From: CAIKBL01 sp050247235
GTDB lineage: Bacteria; Pseudomonadota; Gammaproteobacteria; Ga0077536
Direction: 5' to 3'
Length of the DNA stretch: 64,000 nt
NCBI GenBank assembly: GCA_050247235.1
Contig: JBFWUN010000007.1
Location: 1-64,000 of the forward strand
This document shows positions 46,107 to 56,616 of the stretch, piece after piece (positions within the stretch are counted from its first letter, which is position 1; each line of letters opens with the position of its first letter). The notes below the pieces were generated by a model, which had not been told where the DNA came from, did no database searches, and saw only the letters and a list, made by a program, of their open reading frames with translations. Made by a program: the position numbers and the translations under genes.

Positions 46107-47408
46107 TCAATCTCCCGATGCGACTTCGCGGAAGGCTTCACGCGCGGCAAGTAGTACCGTTTCGATATCCTCGCGGGAGTGGGCACTGGAGACGAAGCCG
46201 GCTTCGAACGCAGACGGCGCGAAGTAGACACCCCGCGCCAGCATTGCGTGGTAAAACCGTTGGAATCGACCCACGTGGCACGCCTTCGCCTGTGCGTAGC
46301 TGGTTACGTGCTCGGACGTGAAAAACAGGCCAAACATACCCGGCACCTGGTTGGTCGAAAACGGGACTCCCGCAGCGGCGGCAGCTGCTTCCAGCCCTTC
46401 CGTGAGTTCACGCGTCCGCGCGCCCAGCGTAGTGTAGAAGTCCTCCGGCGCGAGAAGTTCGAGGGTGGCCTTTCCGCTCGCCATCGCCAACGGGCTGCCG
46501 GAAAGCGTACCCGCCTGGTATACCGGACCAAGCGGGGCGATCGCGTCCATGATGGCCGCGGGACCTCCGAACGCACCCACTGGCAACCCCCCACCAATGA
46601 CCTTGCCCAGCACCGTGAGGTCCGGTCGGATGTCATACATCCCTTGTGCACAGTGACGATGGACACGAAAGCCGGTCATCACTTCATCGAAGATGAGCAG
46701 CGAGCCATTCGCGCTGGTGAGTTCGCGCAAGCCCTCCAGGAATCCATCCGTTGGAGGAATGCAGTTCATGTTGCCCGCAATCGGTTCGATGATGACCGCC
46801 GAGATCTCTCGGCCGACTTCCTCGAAAATCGACCTGACGCCGGGCAGGTCGTTGTAAGACGCAGTGATCGTGAGATTGGCGAGCTCCGCTGGAACACCAG
46901 GCGAGGTGGGAATGCCAAGGGTGAGCGCCCCTGAGCCGGCCTTCACGAGCAGTGAATCGGCATGACCGTGATAGCAACCTTCGAACTTCAGGATTCTCGA
47001 GCGACCCGTCACGCCCCTCGCGAGTCGGATTGCGCTCATTGCGGCTTCGGTACCGGAACTCACCATGCGCACTTTCTCGATACTCGGCACGAGTGCACAC
47101 ACCATCTCGGCGAGATCCGTCTCGAGCGCGGTCGGCGTACCGAAGCTGACACCACGTTCAAGTTGGCGCTGGATGGCTCCAATCACGTGAGGGTGACCAT
47201 GACCGACGATCATCGGTCCCCAACTCCCGACAAAGTCGATGTAACGGTTGCCATCCTCATCGAATACATTTGCGCCGGACCCACGGGACATGAATACCGG
47301 TGTTCCGCCGACACCGTTGAAGGCACGCACGGGGGAGTTCACTCCTCCCGGGATACAGCGTTGGGCACGGTCGAAAAGCTGTCTGGACTGGTCAAACATC
47401 GAGAGCAT
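46107..47408 (-). CDS. hemL: Glutamate-1-semialdehyde 2,1-aminomutase
   Basis: About 433 residues; a class III PLP aminotransferase making 5-aminolevulinate, the first committed heme precursor. Conserved parts are IPGGVNSPVRAF, FVGSWGPMIVGHGHP, EPIAGNMNCIPP, LIFDEVMTGFR and the PLP lysine in GKVIGGGLPVGAFGG. Starts at 47408 (MLSMFDQ) or 47399 (MFDQ) are both possible; neither has a clear Shine-Dalgarno sequence. The C5 route to heme is thus present and joins HemB and HemJ in the window. Confidence 0.95.
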   Translation of the reverse strand: MLSMFDQSRQLFDRAQRCIPGGVNSPVRAFNGVGGTPVFMSRGSGANVFDEDGNRYIDFVGSWGPMIVGHGHPHVIGAIQRQLERGVSFGTPTALETDLAEMVCALVPSIEKVRMVSSGTEAAMSAIRLARGVTGRSRILKFEGCYHGHADSLLVKAGSGALTLGIPTSPGVPAELANLTITASYNDLPGVRSIFEEVGREISAVIIEPIAGNMNCIPPTDGFLEGLRELTSANGSLLIFDEVMTGFRVHRHCAQGMYDIRPDLTVLGKVIGGGLPVGAFGGPAAIMDAIAPLGPVYQAGTLSGSPLAMASGKATLELLAPEDFYTTLGARTRELTEGLEAAAAAAGVPFSTNQVPGMFGLFFTSEHVTSYAQAKACHVGRFQRFYHAMLARGVYFAPSAFEAGFVSSAHSREDIETVLLAAREAFREVASGD

Positions 47409-47418
47409 CCGTAGGGGG

Positions 47419-48045
47419 TCAGGCGAACAGTTTCGCGTATTGGTGTACCGCGTCGCCAATGTCCGGCGCCGCGAAGACTCCGGAAATGACCGCGAGGAAG
47501 TCTGCTCCGGCGTCGAGTGCCGCGCGGCCATTTTCGGGGGTGATGCCCCCAATCGCAACGATGGGCACTGCTAATTCGCGCCGCGCGGTTCGCAGCGTCT
47601 CCAGTGAGCAGCGCGGTGCACCCGGTTTGGTCGACGATCCGAACACGCTGCCAAGCGCGACATGGTGCGCACCAGCGGCGACGGCGGCGCGGGCGCGGTC
47701 CAGGGAGTCGTAACAGGAGACGCCGACGAAGAGGGAAGGTTTCAACGCGAGTGCCTCAGGCAATCGGTGCAGTTCGTCATTTCCCAAGTGAACGCCATCC
47801 GCCGCGCATGTGCGCGCCAAAGCGGGATCGTCGTTCACAATGAACGGCACCGCGGTGTCGTGGCAGATTTCTTTGAGCACGAACGCCATGCGCGAACGCG
47901 ACTCCGCTTTACGATGTTTGTCACGGTACTGCAGGATGGACGCGCCCGCCCGGACGCACTGCTCGACATTTCGGCACAGCAGGTCGTCGTCCGGTTCATC
48001 GGGGGTAATGACGTAAAGTCCGCGCCCGGGCCACGCGCTCTTCAT
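47419..48045 (-). CDS. thiE: Thiamine-phosphate synthase
   Basis: A 208-residue TIM-barrel enzyme joining the pyrimidine and thiazole halves of thiamine. Visible motifs are ASILQYRDKHR, VNDDPALA, GVHLGNDEL, VALGSVFGSSTKPGA and the phosphate-binding VAIGGITPEN. The ATG overlaps the thiD stop as ATGA. HemL starts 10 bases after its stop. Confidence 0.95.
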   Translation of the reverse strand: MKSAWPGRGLYVITPDEPDDDLLCRNVEQCVRAGASILQYRDKHRKAESRSRMAFVLKEICHDTAVPFIVNDDPALARTCAADGVHLGNDELHRLPEALALKPSLFVGVSCYDSLDRARAAVAAGAHHVALGSVFGSSTKPGAPRCSLETLRTARRELAVPIVAIGGITPENGRAALDAGADFLAVISGVFAAPDIGDAVHQYAKLFA

Positions 48046-48893
48046 CGGGCGTACGCCGGGTAATTCACTAGCCTGGAGGGGATTAACTGGGCTCCTCCGA
48101 CCGAATGAGCCGCCCTGACCGTTTGGTACGTGTACGCCAGCGCCCGCGCCACAGCTGACTCCATACCGTAGCCTCGGGCGGTGAGCGCCGCTATAGCGCT
48201 CGTCAACGTACACCCGGTGCCGTGATAACTCCCGCTCAACCTTGGCCAGGTGAATTCGGCGAAAAGACTGCCGTTTCGGAACAGGTGATGCGTCACCTGT
48301 GCATCACAACTTGTGTCGGTCCCCGTGAGGAGCGCATACCCGCCTATCGTGAGAGTGGATAAGCGGGCCCCAGCGCTCAATGGCTCATGTTCCCCTGCGA
48401 ATTCAATGGCTTCGATTGCATTGGGCTTGACCAACGAGGCGAGCGGAAGCAGCACCGAGGAGAATACCCGCACGAGATCCGGCGTCATCAGCGAGCCACC
48501 GGCACTGGCTCCGAGGACCGGGTCGAGTATGACGGTGGGACGATTTTCCCAATTGAGCAACAAATCCCTCAGCGCGATAGCCATCTCGAGGCTCGGGACC
48601 GCGCCAATCTTGCACGCAGCCACGGCCTGAACGTCAGCCACCAGATGTCGAATCTGTGTGACCACTTGATCCGCCGGGATCTCCACCACGTTCGCCAGTC
48701 CACGGGTGTTCTGTACGGTAACGGCAGTCGCGATGGGCATCGCGTGGCAACCGAGGGCGAGGCATGTCTCAATATCCGCTTGCAGGCCCGCGCCGCTTGG
48801 GTCCAGCCCTCCCAGGACTAGGACCTTTGGCTGTTCGGGGTGCAGGTAAGAGCGGGACGGAGGACACATGTCGCGGACCGGGCAGACGATCAT
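48042..48893 (-). CDS. thiD: Hydroxymethylpyrimidine/phosphomethylpyrimidine kinase
   Basis: A 283-residue ribokinase-family enzyme that phosphorylates the thiamine pyrimidine. The N-terminal VLVLGGLDPSGAGLQADI and the anion-hole GTGCTLTSAIAAL near residue 240 are the family signatures; ILDPVLGASAG is also present. The ATG at 48893 is the likely start, with a second at 48869. It is divergent from the rubredoxin gene across 57 bases. Confidence 0.93.
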   Translation of the reverse strand: MIVCPVRDMCPPSRSYLHPEQPKVLVLGGLDPSGAGLQADIETCLALGCHAMPIATAVTVQNTRGLANVVEIPADQVVTQIRHLVADVQAVAACKIGAVPSLEMAIALRDLLLNWENRPTVILDPVLGASAGGSLMTPDLVRVFSSVLLPLASLVKPNAIEAIEFAGEHEPLSAGARLSTLTIGGYALLTGTDTSCDAQVTHHLFRNGSLFAEFTWPRLSGSYHGTGCTLTSAIAALTARGYGMESAVARALAYTYQTVRAAHSVGGAQLIPSRLVNYPAYAR

Positions 48894-48950
48894 TGACCCG
48901 CCCAAACTACGCTACGATGACGCGCCTCACAATCGACGAGAAGCAATGCG

Positions 48951-49115
48951 GTGCGGAAGTACATGTGCGTTATCTGCGGTTACATCTACGACGAAGCGCG
49001 CGGTCTGCCGGAAGAGGGTATTCCCCCGGGTACCCGTTTCGAGGATCTTCCACTGGCCTGGGTGTGCCCCGATTGCTCCGCTCGCAAGGATGACTTCGAA
49101 GTTGTTGACGAGTAG
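48951..49115 (+). CDS. rubA: Rubredoxin
   Basis: A 54-residue electron-transfer protein with the two iron-binding cysteine pairs: Cys6-Val-Ile-Cys9 followed by GYIYD, and Cys39-Pro-Asp-Cys42 in LAWVCPDCSARKDDFE. Length and motifs are those of a classical single-domain rubredoxin. The start codon is GTG at 48951 with an in-frame ATG at 48963. It lies divergent from thiD and converges with hemJ. Its partner reductase or monooxygenase is not in the window. Confidence 0.95.
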   Translation: MRKYMCVICGYIYDEARGLPEEGIPPGTRFEDLPLAWVCPDCSARKDDFEVVDE

Positions 49116-49131
49116 CCGCACAGTGACCGGA

Positions 49132-49560
49132 TCAAAACGGCTTGACCTCTGCGAGGACGATCACCCCTACCAGGATAAGTAGAGGGAACTCATTGATCCA
49201 TCTATAAAATTTATCAGTGTGTACATTCTCATCCAACGCGAATCTGCGCGTCAGGTATCCCAGGTACACGTGGTACGTGAGCAGGATCGCAACCAGCAGA
49301 AGCTTCGCTTGCAACCAACCGGCGTTCGCCAACCACTCGATTCCCTGTAGAGCGATGAGCCATAGACCGAGGAAGGCGGCAACGAGTGCTGATGGTGTTG
49401 TGATGCCGAAGAACAAGCGGCGTTCCATGATCTTGAATCGCGCAATACTTACGTCATCCTGCGCGCCCGCGTGATAGACAAACAACCGAGGGAGGTAAAA
49501 CAGACCGGCGAACCACGCCACGACGGCAACCAGATGAAATGCCTTTATCCAGAGGTACAT
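49132..49560 (-). CDS. hemJ: Protoporphyrinogen oxidase HemJ
   Basis: A 142-residue membrane protein with four predicted helices. The first contains MYLWIKAFHLVAVVAWFAG with the conserved heme-ligating histidine, and LFYLPRLFVYH follows; MERRLF and GWLQAKLLLV are further family motifs. HemJ oxidises protoporphyrinogen IX in organisms without HemG/HemY. This would place three heme genes (hemB, hemL, hemJ) in the window at separate loci. It is convergent with the rubredoxin gene. Confidence 0.92.
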   Translation of the reverse strand: MYLWIKAFHLVAVVAWFAGLFYLPRLFVYHAGAQDDVSIARFKIMERRLFFGITTPSALVAAFLGLWLIALQGIEWLANAGWLQAKLLLVAILLTYHVYLGYLTRRFALDENVHTDKFYRWINEFPLLILVGVIVLAEVKPF

Positions 49561-49794
49561 TGGAATTCAACTGTTTCCGCCGAAGCTGAATAATATGCGA
49601 TCCGTTGCTGCAGGACGTCGGGCAGTTCGAACGAGACTGCCTCCGCTCGCGACGAACACCGAGGTAAAGGCCTCGACAACCCGACTGGACATAGGCTTGA
49701 CTATTCCCAATATCAGCCTAAGGTGCACAGAGCGCAGCTCGGGGACCGCTTTACGGGGCGAAACTTCGCGGTTGCAATCGGCGCAGGAACCCCC

Positions 49795-50208
49795 ATGTTC
49801 AATCGAAAAAAGCGCAAGCATATCGGTGCCAGTTCGATCATCGGGCACGAGACTCGAATCCTCGGTGACGTCACGTTTGAGGGACGCCTTCACATCAATG
49901 GCACGGTCCGGGGCAATGTCACGGCAGAGCGCGACGACAAGGCCGTCCTGACGTTGAGTGAATCCGGGTCTATCGAGGGTAACGTTCAGGTCCCTTATGT
50001 CGTGCTGAACGGACCGGTGAAAGGGTCAGTGTTTGCGAAGGATCACGTCGAACTTGCGTCCAAAGCGCGAGTCGAAGGGGATGTGCACTACGTGCTGATC
50101 GAGATGGCCATGGGTGCCGAAGTAAATGGCAAACTTGTACGCATCTCTACCGAGGACCCCGTACCGTTGGTCCTCAGTGCGCCACTGCGGGAAGCGCCAC
50201 AGCCGTAA
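49795..50208 (+). CDS. Bactofilin
   Basis: A 137-residue polymer-forming cytoskeletal protein. A short charged N-terminal tail (MFNRKKRKHIG) precedes a run of beta-helix repeats with regular Gly and hydrophobic residues (SSIIGHETRILGDVTFEGRL, INGTVRGNVTAE, GSIEGNVQ, GPVKGSVFA, ARVEGDVHY). Bactofilins form filaments used in cell-shape and envelope organisation, often with M23 peptidases; one is encoded 1.6 kb away. AGGA precedes the ATG. The longer in-frame start is less likely. Confidence 0.9.
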   Translation: MFNRKKRKHIGASSIIGHETRILGDVTFEGRLHINGTVRGNVTAERDDKAVLTLSESGSIEGNVQVPYVVLNGPVKGSVFAKDHVELASKARVEGDVHYVLIEMAMGAEVNGKLVRISTEDPVPLVLSAPLREAPQP

Positions 50209-50254
50209 TGTTTGTCCAAGACCAAGTTATGAACAATCGAACTTGAGATGAAAC

Positions 50255-50617
50255 ATGAGTATTTCAAGCACGAGTGCTGAATCGTATCCGCCGCCGCTTC
50301 TATTCACCGATGCTGCTGCACGCAAGGTAAAGTCGCTCATCGATGAGGAGGGCGACGAGTCCCTAATGTTGCGCGTGTTCATCTCTGGGGGGGGATGTTC
50401 CGGGTTCCAGTACGGGTTCACGTTTGATCCAAACGAGGGGGACGGAGACACCGTAGTCGAGAACCAAGGTGTCAAACTGCTAATCGATCCCATGAGCATC
50501 CAGTATCTGTCGGGCGCCGAGATCGACTACAGCGAAGGCCTTGAGGGCGCACAGTTCGTAATCCGCAACCCAAATGCACAGACTACATGCGGCTGCGGTT
50601 CATCTTTCTCGGTCTGA
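50255..50617 (+). CDS. erpA: Iron-sulfur cluster insertion protein ErpA
   Basis: A 120-residue A-type carrier. Cluster ligands are Cys48 in GGGCSGFQYG and Cys112/Cys114 in TTCGCGSSF; LLFTDAAARKVKSLI is the usual N-terminus. It delivers Fe-S clusters to target enzymes. It follows the bactofilin gene by 46 bases and converges with anmK. Confidence 0.96.
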   Translation: MSISSTSAESYPPPLLFTDAAARKVKSLIDEEGDESLMLRVFISGGGCSGFQYGFTFDPNEGDGDTVVENQGVKLLIDPMSIQYLSGAEIDYSEGLEGAQFVIRNPNAQTTCGCGSSFSV

Positions 50618-50636
50618 CCTTTGCGACGCGACTTGC

Positions 50637-51755
50637 TCAATCGGGGGAGTAGATTCCGCCCAGAACAGCAGGCCGTGACGCTCCTGTAGCAGAGGGAAGA
50701 TTCCCAGGCAGTTGGCGAAGGCGCCGATGCGCCAGCCATGCGAACGCCATCGCTTCGATCGCAGCGGACGGCACACCGATCTGGTCCGTGGTTCGGACTC
50801 GCCGTTTGCCTGCAAGCACGCTCAATCGTGCGATCAGTGCATGATTTTGAGCGCCGCCTCCACAAACGAGAAGTTCCGAGCCGTCGGGCTGGTAGCGCTC
50901 GACGGCAGACAATATTGTTCGGCAGGTGAGTTCCAGAGAAGTCCGCTGAACGTCTGCCGCCGAAATGACCATGTTGTCAGCATTCGCGAGTCTCTCGAGC
51001 AACCAATCGACATTAAAATCCTCCCTGCCAGTGGATTTTGGCGGGGACAAGTCAAAGTAACTTTCGCTGAGCATCAGGGCGAGCAAGTACTCGTCAACAT
51101 TCCCAGAAGAAGCCCAGATGCCATCAGTATCCATGGATTCACCGCTGACGCGACGTATCCACTGATCAAGCAAAGTGTTACCGGGGCCCGTATCGAAGGC
51201 GATCACTTCTCTGTTTGACGTACCAGGCAGCAGCGTAACGTTCGCAATTCCGCCGATGTTGACCACCGCGACGTCCTGTCCGGAAACCTGGAACATCTCG
51301 CGATGAAAGGCCGGAACCAGCGGTGCACCTTGGCCGCCTAGCGCGACGTCCTTGCTGCGAAAGTCGGCTACCGTGAGGATGCCGGTTTCCGACGAAATCA
51401 CACTTGGATCTCCAAGCTGTAGCGAATATCGCGTTGGCGCACCAGGCCCATGCGATACGGTCTGGCCGTGACTGCCGATTGCGTCGACTAGCGAAGCAGG
51501 TACTCCGGTATCGGACAGTAGCCGTTGCGCTGCAAGTGCGAATTCCTGTCCTATCCGGACGTGAAGTGCACCGCATTCGGCGGTACTCATCAGTCGTCGG
51601 CCGCCAACAACTGCCTCGAGCAGAGCGCGAAGCGCGTCAGAGTATGGATACTCGCGATACGCTTCGAGCGTCACTCCACAATCCGAGATGGTGATCAAGC
51701 CGGCGTCGATACCATCCATACTGGTACCGGAGCTGAGGCCAATGTAGCGCGCCAA
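50637..51755 (-). CDS. anmK: Anhydro-N-acetylmuramic acid kinase
   Basis: A 372-residue sugar kinase of peptidoglycan recycling, converting anhydroMurNAc to MurNAc-6-phosphate. The ATP-binding start MARYIGLSSGTSMDGIDAGL is diagnostic, as are GSHGQTVSHGPG, VNIGGIANVT and DTGPGN. The initiation codon appears to be TTG at 51755, since the conserved GTSMDG begins only 9 residues later and no upstream ATG fits. It follows the M23 peptidase gene, so a peptidoglycan pair is co-oriented here. Confidence 0.95.
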   Translation of the reverse strand: MARYIGLSSGTSMDGIDAGLITISDCGVTLEAYREYPYSDALRALLEAVVGGRRLMSTAECGALHVRIGQEFALAAQRLLSDTGVPASLVDAIGSHGQTVSHGPGAPTRYSLQLGDPSVISSETGILTVADFRSKDVALGGQGAPLVPAFHREMFQVSGQDVAVVNIGGIANVTLLPGTSNREVIAFDTGPGNTLLDQWIRRVSGESMDTDGIWASSGNVDEYLLALMLSESYFDLSPPKSTGREDFNVDWLLERLANADNMVISAADVQRTSLELTCRTILSAVERYQPDGSELLVCGGGAQNHALIARLSVLAGKRRVRTTDQIGVPSAAIEAMAFAWLAHRRLRQLPGNLPSATGASRPAVLGGIYSPD

Positions 51756-51771
51756 TCCCGATATCTCTCAC

Positions 51772-51795
51772 CGGCATCGATCTGAATCGATGCCG
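51772..51795. terminator. Perfect hairpin between M23 peptidase and anmK
   Basis: CGGCATCGAT (51772-51781) and ATCGATGCCG (51786-51795) form a 10-bp stem with a 4-base loop directly after the peptidase stop. T-richness (TTATTCT) follows only on the plus strand, so its role as a minus-strand terminator is uncertain; it may attenuate read-through into anmK. Confidence 0.45.
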
Positions 51796-53277
51796 TTATT
51801 CTACGACGGGACGCGGGTTTGTTGCCCCGTTCTCAATCTTCGCAACCATCGAAGATGAGGCGCCTCTATCTGGATTCTTCAGTTCATCCAATCGCGCAAG
51901 CAGAGGCGCTGCCTTGTTCTCAAAGTCCTTCTTGTATTTGCGGTCCAGAGGCAACGAGTTCGGGAGTTGCACCTTCAGCGGGTCTCGATGCGTGCCGTTG
52001 ATTAGAAACTCGTAATGAAGGTGAGGACCGGTCGCAAGACCTGTCCGACCGACATATCCGATTATTTGACCTTGGTTGACTTGGGACCCGTTGCGAAGAC
52101 CTCGCGCGAACTTGGACATGTGCCCGTACAAAGTGCTGTAGCGCTCTCCATGTTGCAGTTGAACCACGTTTCCATACCCGTTCTTCCAGCCTACGTACGT
52201 AACTTTCCCATCTGCAACGGATTGCACTGGCGTACCCGATGGTGCCGAGTAGTCCACTCCTTTGTGGGCCCTAATGCGATTCAAGATGGGATGCTTCCGA
52301 GCCAAGCTGAAGCGCGAGCTGATTCGCGTGAAATTGACCGGCGTTCGGAGGAAAGCCTTTCGCATGGCTTCTCCGGTGTCGGAGTAATAACCCGCGACAC
52401 CAGATTCAGTTTCGTAATAGACCGTTCGAAGCCGTTTGCCGCGGTTGATGAATTCCGCCGCCAATATTCGTCCATTCGTGAACTTGCGTCCGTCCTTATA
52501 GTGCTCCTCGAAAACAACGCTAAATTGATCCCCTCGCTGCAGGTCTCGGAGAAAGTCCACGTCCCAGCCGAAGACGTTTATGAATTCCATGATGGTCTTG
52601 TCAGTAAGCCCCGCTCTCTGTCCATCAATAAAGAGCGAGTGATTGATCGTTGCCACTGCAGTCGCAAGTCTGACTTCGGGCTTTACCTCAATCCAATCGG
52701 TCGAATAACTTTCGTCATTCTTCTTGAAGCGCACCGACCTCAGGAGGCTCTGCTCAAGCACCATTTCGAGAACATTACTGTTTTCCAGTCGAAAGCGTAG
52801 AACCTGACCCGGCATTAGCTCAGTGAGTGCACGACGCGTTTTATTGCCGAGTGCGAGCAAGCTCTGCATGTCTTGTCGGCTGGCGCCTACGCGGTTGAAG
52901 ACCAGCGACAGGTTATCGCCGGCGTCAATGGCGACACTGCGCCATACAGGTGTGGGAAAAAGCGATTGCACCGGCGAATCCACCAGCGACCTATGCGGGT
53001 CAGGTACCCGCGGCTCGAACGGTAGGCGAGAAACGGGAAGTCTGGCCGCACGACGTGCCTTGACGACCCTGTCGTCGAGTCGCTCGCTAATTCGTTCGAC
53101 CAGCGCAGTTTGACTGTCTCGCCCAGGATTCTTTTGCGACCGCGAACTCTGTGTGGTCACGCCTGCCGCCACCACTGCCGATATCACAAGCGCAATTAGT
53201 AGGCGAGGGCGCGACGAAACGCCACTGCGACGACGCAGAAGAGTTGTGTCTTGGTAAATTGTCCTCTGGTAACCCAC
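51796..53277 (-). CDS. M23 family metallopeptidase (LytM/MepM-like)
   Basis: A 493-residue peptidoglycan endopeptidase. A membrane anchor lies near residues 25-42; a LysM/OapA-like region precedes the catalytic LytM domain, with zinc ligands His338 and Asp342 in HKGVDYSAPSGTP and His421 in PHLHYEF (His419 catalytic). All ligands are present, so it should be active, not a degenerate activator like EnvC. The start is GTG at 53277. The gene order with anmK and tyrS is conserved in Pseudomonas. Confidence 0.92.
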   Translation of the reverse strand: MGYQRTIYQDTTLLRRRSGVSSRPRLLIALVISAVVAAGVTTQSSRSQKNPGRDSQTALVERISERLDDRVVKARRAARLPVSRLPFEPRVPDPHRSLVDSPVQSLFPTPVWRSVAIDAGDNLSLVFNRVGASRQDMQSLLALGNKTRRALTELMPGQVLRFRLENSNVLEMVLEQSLLRSVRFKKNDESYSTDWIEVKPEVRLATAVATINHSLFIDGQRAGLTDKTIMEFINVFGWDVDFLRDLQRGDQFSVVFEEHYKDGRKFTNGRILAAEFINRGKRLRTVYYETESGVAGYYSDTGEAMRKAFLRTPVNFTRISSRFSLARKHPILNRIRAHKGVDYSAPSGTPVQSVADGKVTYVGWKNGYGNVVQLQHGERYSTLYGHMSKFARGLRNGSQVNQGQIIGYVGRTGLATGPHLHYEFLINGTHRDPLKVQLPNSLPLDRKYKKDFENKAAPLLARLDELKNPDRGASSSMVAKIENGATNPRPVVE

Positions 53278-53401
53278 GCCATCCCCCGGCGCATCGAGTT
53301 GACCAACATAGCCCGAGCCTTCTCTCCGGTCAACGAATCTGGCCGCCTGAACTGTGTTAGGCTCGCCGCCCAGTTTGAGTTGTTAACCTTAAGATTATCA
53401 A

Positions 53402-54601
53402 ATGGTTCGAGAACAGTTGGAAACCCTCAAACGAGGAACCGAGGACGTGTTGATCGAACAGGACTTCGAGGAGGCACTTTCCTCGGGTACACCGCTCGTC
53501 GTGAAGGCGGGTTTCGACCCTACGGCTCCAGATCTCCACCTTGGACACACCGTTATTTTGACAAAGCTTCGCCAGTTCCAAGAGTACGGACATGAGGTTG
53601 TATTTTTGATTGGCGACTTCACCGGACTCATTGGCGATCCAACGGGCAAGACCGCGACCCGGCCCCCTCTTTCTCGAGAAGAAGTCCTCTCAAACGCCGC
53701 TACGTACCGCGATCAGGTTTTCAAGATCCTAGACCCCGATAGGACCAGGGTAGAGTTCAATTCTCGTTGGATGTCAGCGATGACCGCAGAGGACATAGTT
53801 CGATTGGCGTCTCGTTACACCGTGGCGAGAATGCTAGAACGCGAAGACTTTCATAACCGATACACGACTCAGAAGCCCATTTCGCTGCATGAATTCCTGT
53901 ACCCGTTGATTCAAGGATACGATTCCGTTGCGCTTCGGGCTGACGTGGAACTGGGGGGCACGGACCAGCGATTCAATTTGCTTGTAGGAAGAAACCTACA
54001 AGAACAAATGGGCCAAAAACCCCAAACGGTCATCACCCTACCGCTGCTTGAAGGGACTGATGGCGTACAGAAGATGTCAAAGTCATTGGGTAACTATATC
54101 GGTATCAACGAGCCAGCTTCAGAGATGTTCGGGAAGCTGATGTCCATCTCAGATCGGCTCATGTGGAGATATTTCGATCTCCTGAGTCTAAAAAATAGCC
54201 AAGAAATCAATAAACTGAGAATTCTCGTTGGAGAAGGGCTTAACCCGCGAGACGTCAAATTTGAACTTGCCGCGGAAATCGTTGGCCGTTATCACGGAAA
54301 TGCTGCAGCGCGTAGGGAAAGGGATGCATTCGTGGTCCGATTTTCCAAACGTGCTGTTCCTTCAAACTTGAAGCCCATTGCCGTGAAGGTTTCGTCTGAT
54401 GGGCTTTTAATAACGCAACTAATGAAATTCGCGGGTCTCGTTCAGACCACATCTGAGGGCAAGAGGTTGATTCAACAGGGCGCTGTTCGGATAGGTGACG
54501 AAAAGTTGACCAATGACAAATTGGAAATACGTCCAGGAACGGAATTGGTCATCCAGGTCGGAAAGAGGAGGGTTGCACTTGTTCGCATTGAGAATGACTA
54601 G
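53402..54601 (+). CDS. tyrS: Tyrosine--tRNA ligase
   Basis: A 399-residue class I synthetase of the TyrZ-like type. The HIGH motif appears as His46-Leu-Gly-His49, KMSKS is intact, and an S4-like RNA-binding domain (GKRLIQQGAVRIGDEK) ends the protein. Base composition is clearly lower in GC than the first 40 kb (one 60-base line at 54181 has 23 G/C). It is divergent from the M23 gene across 124 bases and precedes the rRNA operon. Confidence 0.96.
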   Translation: MVREQLETLKRGTEDVLIEQDFEEALSSGTPLVVKAGFDPTAPDLHLGHTVILTKLRQFQEYGHEVVFLIGDFTGLIGDPTGKTATRPPLSREEVLSNAATYRDQVFKILDPDRTRVEFNSRWMSAMTAEDIVRLASRYTVARMLEREDFHNRYTTQKPISLHEFLYPLIQGYDSVALRADVELGGTDQRFNLLVGRNLQEQMGQKPQTVITLPLLEGTDGVQKMSKSLGNYIGINEPASEMFGKLMSISDRLMWRYFDLLSLKNSQEINKLRILVGEGLNPRDVKFELAAEIVGRYHGNAAARRERDAFVVRFSKRAVPSNLKPIAVKVSSDGLLITQLMKFAGLVQTTSEGKRLIQQGAVRIGDEKLTNDKLEIRPGTELVIQVGKRRVALVRIEND

Positions 54602-54844
54602 TTTTTCGAAGTTTGGTGCCCACAACTGAAGAGGATGTAGCGAAAGCCGGAGGGACCGTTCGTATCCAGACTTTCAGGAGTCATCACACCCCTTCCGACG
54701 GGGCGACAGCCGCTTGTTATGCAAATGGTGTAGTCCAGTTTTTTCGACGCCGGCTCACATTTTCCAGGTATCGGTTTTCCTACACCAATACGTCGGAAGT
54801 CACCGACCGAGTACGCGTCTCGATGAAAAAGTGTACTTTCGGTG
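54602..54844. other. tyrS to rrn promoter spacer
   Basis: This 243-base stretch has no gene I can support. It is moderately AT-rich towards its right end (runs of T near 54739 and A/T-rich sequence up to 54844), which may serve as an UP-like element for the rRNA promoter. Confidence 0.4.
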
Positions 54845-54872
54845 TTGACGCGGTTTGTCCGATGGTTATAAT
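54845..54872 (+). promoter_or_regulatory. rRNA operon promoter P1
   Basis: TTGACG (54845-54850) and a perfect TATAAT (54867-54872) are spaced by 16 bases, followed by a GC-rich discriminator (GCGCGTCC). These are hallmarks of stringently controlled rrn promoters. It lies about 180 bases upstream of 16S. Confidence 0.85.
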
Positions 54873-54901
54873 GCGCGTCCTTCGTCGGACAGCGCGCCGA
54901 C

Positions 54902-54910
54902 CGCTCTTTA
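54902..54910 (+). promoter_or_regulatory. rrn leader boxA antitermination element
   Basis: CGCTCTTTA matches the boxA consensus recognised by NusB/S10 and is placed between the promoter and 16S, as in other rrn leaders. Confidence 0.75.
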
Positions 54911-54921
54911 AAAAACTAAGT

Positions 54922-54947
54922 CTGACCATGCAATTTGTGTGGGCGCT
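54922..54947 (+). other. 16S processing stem, 5' arm
   Basis: CAATTTGTGTGGGCGCT (54931-54947) is the exact reverse complement of AGCGCCCACACAAATTG at 56617-56633, and CTGACCA (54922-54928) continues the pairing with TGGTCAG (56635-56641). The long duplex flanking 16S is the expected RNase III site. Confidence 0.85.
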
Positions 54948-55053
54948 AGCTTTGAATATGAATGTGAAAACATTCTGATCGATATGGCTTAGCGCAAGCT
55001 TTTTGCCGAGTCGATCAAGCAATCTTGCCGAAGTAAAAATTCGGCGAACACTT

Positions 55054-56593
<1,540 letters not shown>

Positions 56594-56616
56594 GATAATC
56601 ACACTCATTCAAGTTT

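Noticed and set aside
49567..49893. Minus-strand frame of 108 codons upstream of hemJ
   Set aside because: Most of it is antisense to bactofilin; no family motif. A short leader peptide before hemJ cannot be excluded but is not supported.
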